From contig OY821745.1 of the NCBI GenBank assembly GCA_963682055.1, forward strand, positions 19,403,342 through 19,467,341: DNA of 64,000 bases, written 5' to 3'. The translations under genes were made by a program, and so were the position numbers. The notes beneath the pieces are model-generated. The model had not been told where the DNA came from. It saw only the letters and a program-made list of their open reading frames with translations, and searched no databases. Numbering within the stretch: position 1 is the first letter of the stretch; each line of letters opens with the position of its first letter. Below are positions 58,651-64,000 of this stretch, in pieces. The DNA is from Primula veris. Lineage: Eukaryota > Streptophyta > Magnoliopsida > Ericales > Primulaceae.

Positions 58651-61600
58651 TCCAATTCGGTATCATTTACATACTTTTAATTTTGAAGGTTGTAATTGTT
58701 AATTATATATTTGAGGAAACTATTTTCTGTTTATTTGTCCATTTCTTTTCCGTAAAAATTATTGTGTTTATTTACAACGTACCCAACAATCTTAAACGAT
58801 ATTTTTTATGTTTCGTACGTTAATATAATAATTTTGGTGTTTGGACAAACAGAAAATTATTTCCGTTCCGAAAACAATTCTTTGAAAAATCATTTTTTGA
58901 CAAACCTTGGTTTTAAGAAATTGGTTTTGCCATTTGAATTGTTAAACGCGTTTTTCCTTTGGTTTACCTTATTTGGGATTTTATGAAAATCCCTTCTTTA
59001 GGTTGAAACTGTCTTCTTGAATTTTGAGTAATATGTGCATGGATGATTTGATAAATTTGGCAGTTTGTTTACGTGGGTAATTAATTGGGTTTGATCATGT
59101 TTAAACTCATGTATGACTTGCTTTTGATAATATTGGTATTATTTGGTTTGTGGTTATTTTAGTTTATAATCATGACTTGTTTACATGAGTTATATGTGAG
59201 TATATGATTCAGTCATATTCTATTTGTGTAATTAGATGAGCTATCTGATTACGGTTTGTTATGTAAATTTTCTAATCTCCTTAAAATCATGTAATGTAAT
59301 CTACTTTCTAATTCTAGATTAATCTGTCACCTTGCTTGCTGTTTTTAATGGGGTGGAAATTTCATTTGTTATGTGCATATTTGTTTATGTATAAGTTCTC
59401 AGAATTGTGAATTATGTAATTTGAACTTAGTATGTAGCAGTGATATAGGGGATTTCAATTTTATATGACCAGTTTAATTCATGTGAGAAATGAAAGGGTA
59501 ACCGAAAGATACATTAACACGTTTCTTGCTGAAATCTTTAAATAGTAGCATGCATGCATGTTATGTCATTCTAAATATTTGGAGTATTTAATATGAGAAA
59601 TTTATTGTGGGTGTTACGGTTACTGTTTATTGACTATGATTTGACCAATGACATGTTGTTTGCATAGTGGTCATAAATTAGCTGAATTAATCAATTACGG
59701 TTTTGTAATTTGTTGGTATTATTGACCGTTTAATTTGTGAAAGGTTAATCGAGAATTATGAAATAGTTTTGGTGCGGTTGTTACTATAATAAATCATAAG
59801 GTTTATTTTTATAGTGAAACTTTTATTTATTTATTGATAGTAGTATATAATAATGATTCTTTAAAATAAAAAGAGAGTCATCAAAGGGACATTATTATGA
59901 ATCCTGAGCGAGGATGAAATGCAGGAAATAAGGATGGTAAAAAAAAACAAAAAACGGGAGGTATAACTGTCTTAAGATGTTTATCATGCAACTGACTATG
60001 AGACATGGATCCATGGAATTGGAGGATTGACAATTATTCGAAACAGTTCTAGTAAAAGCCATTAAATTGGGGATTACGACAGAATTGGTTTCGAAATAGT
60101 TCTTGTAAAACCATTTTCTGATTTTCAGAATTTGGGGCTTACGACAGAACTTGTTTAAATTCTGAGATTATTCTTTGTAAAATCAGATTTATCTGGTGTT
60201 TACGGCTGAATAAATCTTTCAGAATTTGATAATCTTTTTCGGGAATGAACTAGAATACTCTTGCAAAATCAGTTTCTTAAAACCATGCGTGGTTATAGAA
60301 ATTCGGTGTTTGCGAAGGAGGAGTTTTAGTTTCATTTTTCGAAATTAGATTGTGCGTGTTTTGTTATTTGAGATAACAAACAGTTTCCTGCGGGAAATGT
60401 CCGGAACACAGTGGGTGCTGGAACTGACCAGAACATTGTGAGTGCCGGTGTAACTCCTATTAATTTTGCATGAGTGCATATTAATGGCGGGGGTTACAAA
60501 TTCGATATCACCATTATTAAAGACACTAATGTGCTGATATAATGGGTGGTGTCCTTATTAATTGTGATTTATTGCAATCTAATTTGGAGGGTTGTAAAAT
60601 TTGTAACGGTAATCACTAATAAGATTAATAAAGAGTATTTATAACTTCTTATTAATTGTGATTAATCGCAATTTAATTTGGAGAGTTATAAATTATTGTA
60701 ACGACAGTCGCTGTTGGCATATATGGAGAGCTTTATTAGCTATCTACGAATTGCAATGACGAATCGGTTACATATTTGGATGAAAGGTTATTTAATAACC
60801 GACTTAATTCATCCAAGAGCAAATAATTTGATGATTAACCAATTATAAATGGTCGTTGAGTTTATTTTAAGAATAAACAAATATCGGCTAATTTATTATT
60901 TGTTGAAATATTATCTTATTAATTTGCTGAAAGAACATTTAATAATTTGTTGAAATTAACATCTTATTTATTTGTTGAAAAAACATTTAATAATTTGTTG
61001 AAATAATATATTATTAATTTGTTAGTAAAACATATTGTGAATATGTTGAGCTTGCTATTATTGAGAATAATAATTTAGTAATATTATATTACTATTATTG
61101 GGGGAGAACCCCGAGGGTCCCACAAATGTGGGGGTAACCCGTCGATCATGCAGATCGAGAATCTAAACGTACCCAAAAGCGCCTACGGGCGAGTGGGAGA
61201 AAACCTAACGGTTCAGTGGTATGGACTTAAAACGTCTGAAATAAATGATATCGTTTCATTTACCACATTGAAATCGATTAAGTTTCTCTATAACAGTGTG
61301 CATGTTCTGAGTGAGGACAAAAGGGAATACACGAACTGTGGGGGCGTTAATGTGTGGAAACGTTTTAAACGTTTGGAAAGCCACTAACAAGTGCAAGCAT
61401 ACAAATCTGAATCATGACTAGTGGTTTTTGAAACCTAAAGGGCAGTAGCCTTTCGGTAGCCAAAACACTAGGATCAAATTGATATAAGTTTGCTTGTTTG
61501 TGGCAACACATGAGTGACCATTTGTTCAAAATGAGCATTTTAGTCGATACTCTTGTGGTCAATAATGACATGTTGAGTTATTCAACCAAGTCACTGATTT

Positions 61601-62900
61601 GACATGATATAGTAGGTGATGAAAATATAAAAGGTTAAATGTTTTATTTTTCTAAATCTATTATTTAAATTGAAACACAAATATGAGTTTGTGTTTAAAG
61701 CAATGTATTGCTAAGTCTTCAGTTCGAAATTTCGAACGGAGTACATAACCAAATGGTTCGATGCATTTGAGATGAGTGCAAAACCAAGAAGGGTTTAAAA
61801 GATATTTTCTCAATTTATTGATGGATGCATTAAACACTGATATGTCTAATTGATGAGAAGTAAAGATAAATCAGTCGAGATATTCATTCAAGTAAGAATG
61901 AATACGTGAATTCTATTGTTGAGGATTAAGGCTTGTCAGAAAACATGTTTAATCATGGGTGTTCTGTTGTGTTAATCTACCAACTTTAATCTAATGATTA
62001 AGTGTTAATCATTAAATGATAGACTATTTTTGGAAGTGTTAGATATTGTCTAACTAGTTCTGAAATGGTATAGTCACATGGATATGAATACATGATCAGT
62101 GTGATTGAAACGGTGAATTTGAGACACCGTTCACATAATTGTGTTGATGGAATGACACCAATCGTTAAAAAACGACTTATTATGCTCTCGAGCAAAATGT
62201 AGTTCTTAAACGATGATTATCATGTTGATAAGTTTAGGATTAAACTCTGAATTTGTACGGGAAGTGAGCTTTCCGCAAGCTATGTGTTGAACAAACTATC
62301 GCTTAGGAAGTTGGACCAAACAGTCAGAATTATAGAAGGCATGGTGCCTGACTATAAGTTCGTGAAAGTTTGGTGCTACCTAAGAAAGGTCTCAATCTTG
62401 TTCCTTGAAGGATTTGGATAGGATCGAAAACGGTAGATTGTGTGTTCATCGGATAAGCACAAAATATAGTGTTGATCGGTTTCTAGTGCATAAGTCAGAT
62501 GACTTAGGTGCATATAGAGTTCTATGTCCGAGAAGCATATTTACTAAAAGAGAAGCTTTCCCGTAAAAACTCTAACGCCTGGCGAGTGTGATCAATACGT
62601 TGAGGGTTCAAAGCATTACGCTACCCAAGACAAGTGAACACTCAAACGGTGCTGGAAAAGTAGGGAAAGTGAATCTTGTAAGGAAGATGAAGTGACTCGG
62701 CAGGGTAAAAGGGTAAGTAATGAAACTTCCTTTGTCCCTTGACCTTCATGAGTGAAGGTGAATCGACGACATTGAAATAATCAATGTTATCCATATAATG
62801 TGTATATGAGAAGATGCCATCAACAATGAGGTTGATAGACACGTGAGAAATAAAGTCAATTACTTTAAGTAAACTGACGGTTTTGATAATTTTAATGTCT
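58651..62900 (+). mobile_element. Decayed copia element, non-coding or unreadable part
   Basis: AT-rich DNA with internal repeats: units with TACGACAGAA and TTGTAAAA at about 60040-60250, and TTAATAATTTGTTGAAATAA units at about 60880-61030. A small open frame at 61148-61387 has no recognised domain. A segment near 62460-62560 may come from the integrase end. Stops are too frequent to read a protein. Assignment to one element rests on the flanking LTR-like and polymerase remnants. Confidence 0.4.
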
Positions 62901-62929
62901 ATACTCTAATCTCTATATAAAAAAAAAAG

Positions 62930-63720
62930 ACGCATCATTAATTAATGAGAACATGTGTTTTATAAATGGAGATCTAGAAAATTAGGAACAACCCTTTGGG
63001 TCGTGGTTCCGTGTAAAGTAAGCCAAGGTGCGAAAACTTGTTAAGTCGTTATATGGACTAAAACAAACACCTAACTTATCATAAGTAGTCTCTTGTGCGT
63101 CAAGAACTGCACTAGACCAGTTATAGCCAACTCAGTGAGCAGACTCAGTAGGTTTGCCAATGAGGCTTCTCAGATACATGAGGTATACTGCCAATCATGA
63201 ACTGCATTATATGAGATGTCCAAAATATTTGGAGGGTATTTAAATACCAAGTGTATCTTGAACTTTAACAGTACAAGGTCCACGAGTGGATATGTTTGTA
63301 CTTAAAGAGGTTGTAGTCTCATGGAAGTCTGTAAAACAGACATGCATACGTGGATCAACTATGAAATCAGAATTCATAATGTTGTAGACACGGGAAAAAA
63401 AAGGCAGATTGGTTGAGAAGTTTTGGGAGGTATTCCAAGTGGCCAAAATCTGTTCCTGCAATAAACGTGCACTGCTGCAGTCAGTCAGTTATTAAACGGG
63501 ATCAGAATAATTTGTATAATGGAAAGTCCCGACAAAGTCATGACATATTCGTCGGAGACACAAATCCGTAAGAGGAATTGCTAGCAAAAATTGTGGTATC
63601 CATAGACTTTGCAAGGTCTAAGGATAATAATGCGGATCCATATACAAAATGCTTGACTCGTAGAGGAGTTGAAGCATCATCGAGGGAAATGGGGTTTGAA
63701 GCCCAATAAATTGGAAACCT
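62930..63720 (+). pseudogene. Copia reverse transcriptase and RNase H remnant
   Basis: Near 63030-63080 the frame reads VRKLVKSLYGLKQTP, matching the conserved SLYGLKQ(A/S)P of copia reverse transcriptase. Near 63110-63240 come RPVIANSVSRLSR and, one frame shift later, MRLLRYMRYT. Near 63320-63370 is SWKSVKQTCIRGSTMKSEF, the RNase H region (ST..SE). Near 63600-63700 lie pieces like the DPLTK region and RGMGLKP-like end. All parts need frame changes, and there are several stops, so it is dead. It is on the same strand as the LTR-like leader at 58445. Confidence 0.8.
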
Positions 63721-64000
63721 TCGCATAGGTAACCCAACCTGAACTGGAAACTTCAGTCTCGGGTTCAATGGGAAACTGAATTGTGCGGGTAACCGAACAA
63801 AGCACTCGAGAACATAAATTCTCAGCCCATTTCTATGATGAAAGAGTGATAGACCTGTACCATTTTAAGGGTGAGCATGAGGCTCTTAATGAATCAAGTA
63901 TCTCGAAGGTCGAGTGGGGTGAGTCAGGACACCCTTGACTTGAAAATCACCTATAACGAGTGTGTATGGCCGATACTATGTGATGATCTAGGGCTAAATC
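63721..64000. other. Window end, probably 3' part of the copia remnant
   Basis: No domain is seen. The 3' LTR, if any, would be beyond the window. Confidence 0.35.

Noticed and set aside
1..64000. tRNA, rRNA or other structured RNA genes
   Set aside because: I looked for cloverleaf-like A and B boxes and conserved rRNA or snRNA blocks and saw none; only a tRNA-Met-complementary primer site at about 51464.

Overview
The window is plant nuclear DNA, almost certainly from a dicot. It is AT-rich. Its genes have several exons with GT-AG introns, and plant-only or plant-typical families are present: a BAHD acyltransferase, a plant mobile domain, telo-box and site II promoter elements, Stowaway-type MITEs, and Ty1/copia and Ty3/gypsy remnants. 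A scrap of plastid DNA is also present. I cannot name the species.

Four genes look intact. (1) SmB, a spliceosomal Sm core protein, plus strand, 14731-16883, two coding exons. (2) A TMEM87-like seven-transmembrane (GOST/LUSTR) protein, plus strand, 39356-43942, five exons, 521 residues when joined. (3) MRT4, a pre-60S ribosome assembly factor of the uL10/P0 family, minus strand, 49106-44850, eight exons, 229 residues, convergent with the TMEM87-like gene. (4) A BAHD acyltransferase, plus strand, 56866-58296, one exon, with Asn in place of the catalytic His. The four do not form a functional cluster, though SmB and MRT4 share housekeeping promoter motifs.

Region by region: 1-6850 is intergenic and holds two diverged copies of an unidentified exon. 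6858-8146 is a Harbinger/Tourist-like element with internal 125-bp repeats. 11054-13493 is a Mutator-like element carrying a broken plant mobile domain gene between inverted arrays. 14.5-17 kb is the SmB locus; its intron holds a tandem copy of the intron end and a MITE with a 9-bp target duplication. 17.9-27.3 kb holds two copies of a ~1.9-kb block; the second was hit by a plastid rpl23 fragment, a 131-bp tandem duplication and a ~2.4-kb insertion. 28-36.6 kb is retrotransposon debris with a gypsy gag remnant, minisatellites and a hexanucleotide array. 39-49 kb holds the convergent gene pair. 50117-55268 is a copia-type LTR element with only gag left, inserted in a short-period tandem repeat. 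58.4-64 kb is a decayed copia element that runs off the window.

I found no undescribed multi-gene system. The best leads are the BAHD protein with a changed HXXXD motif, the SmB intron whose two ends and internal pseudo-exon are copies of one AG|GT-containing sequence, the mobile element carrying the plant mobile domain gene, and the repeated duplication of an MRT4 exon edge next to MITEs.
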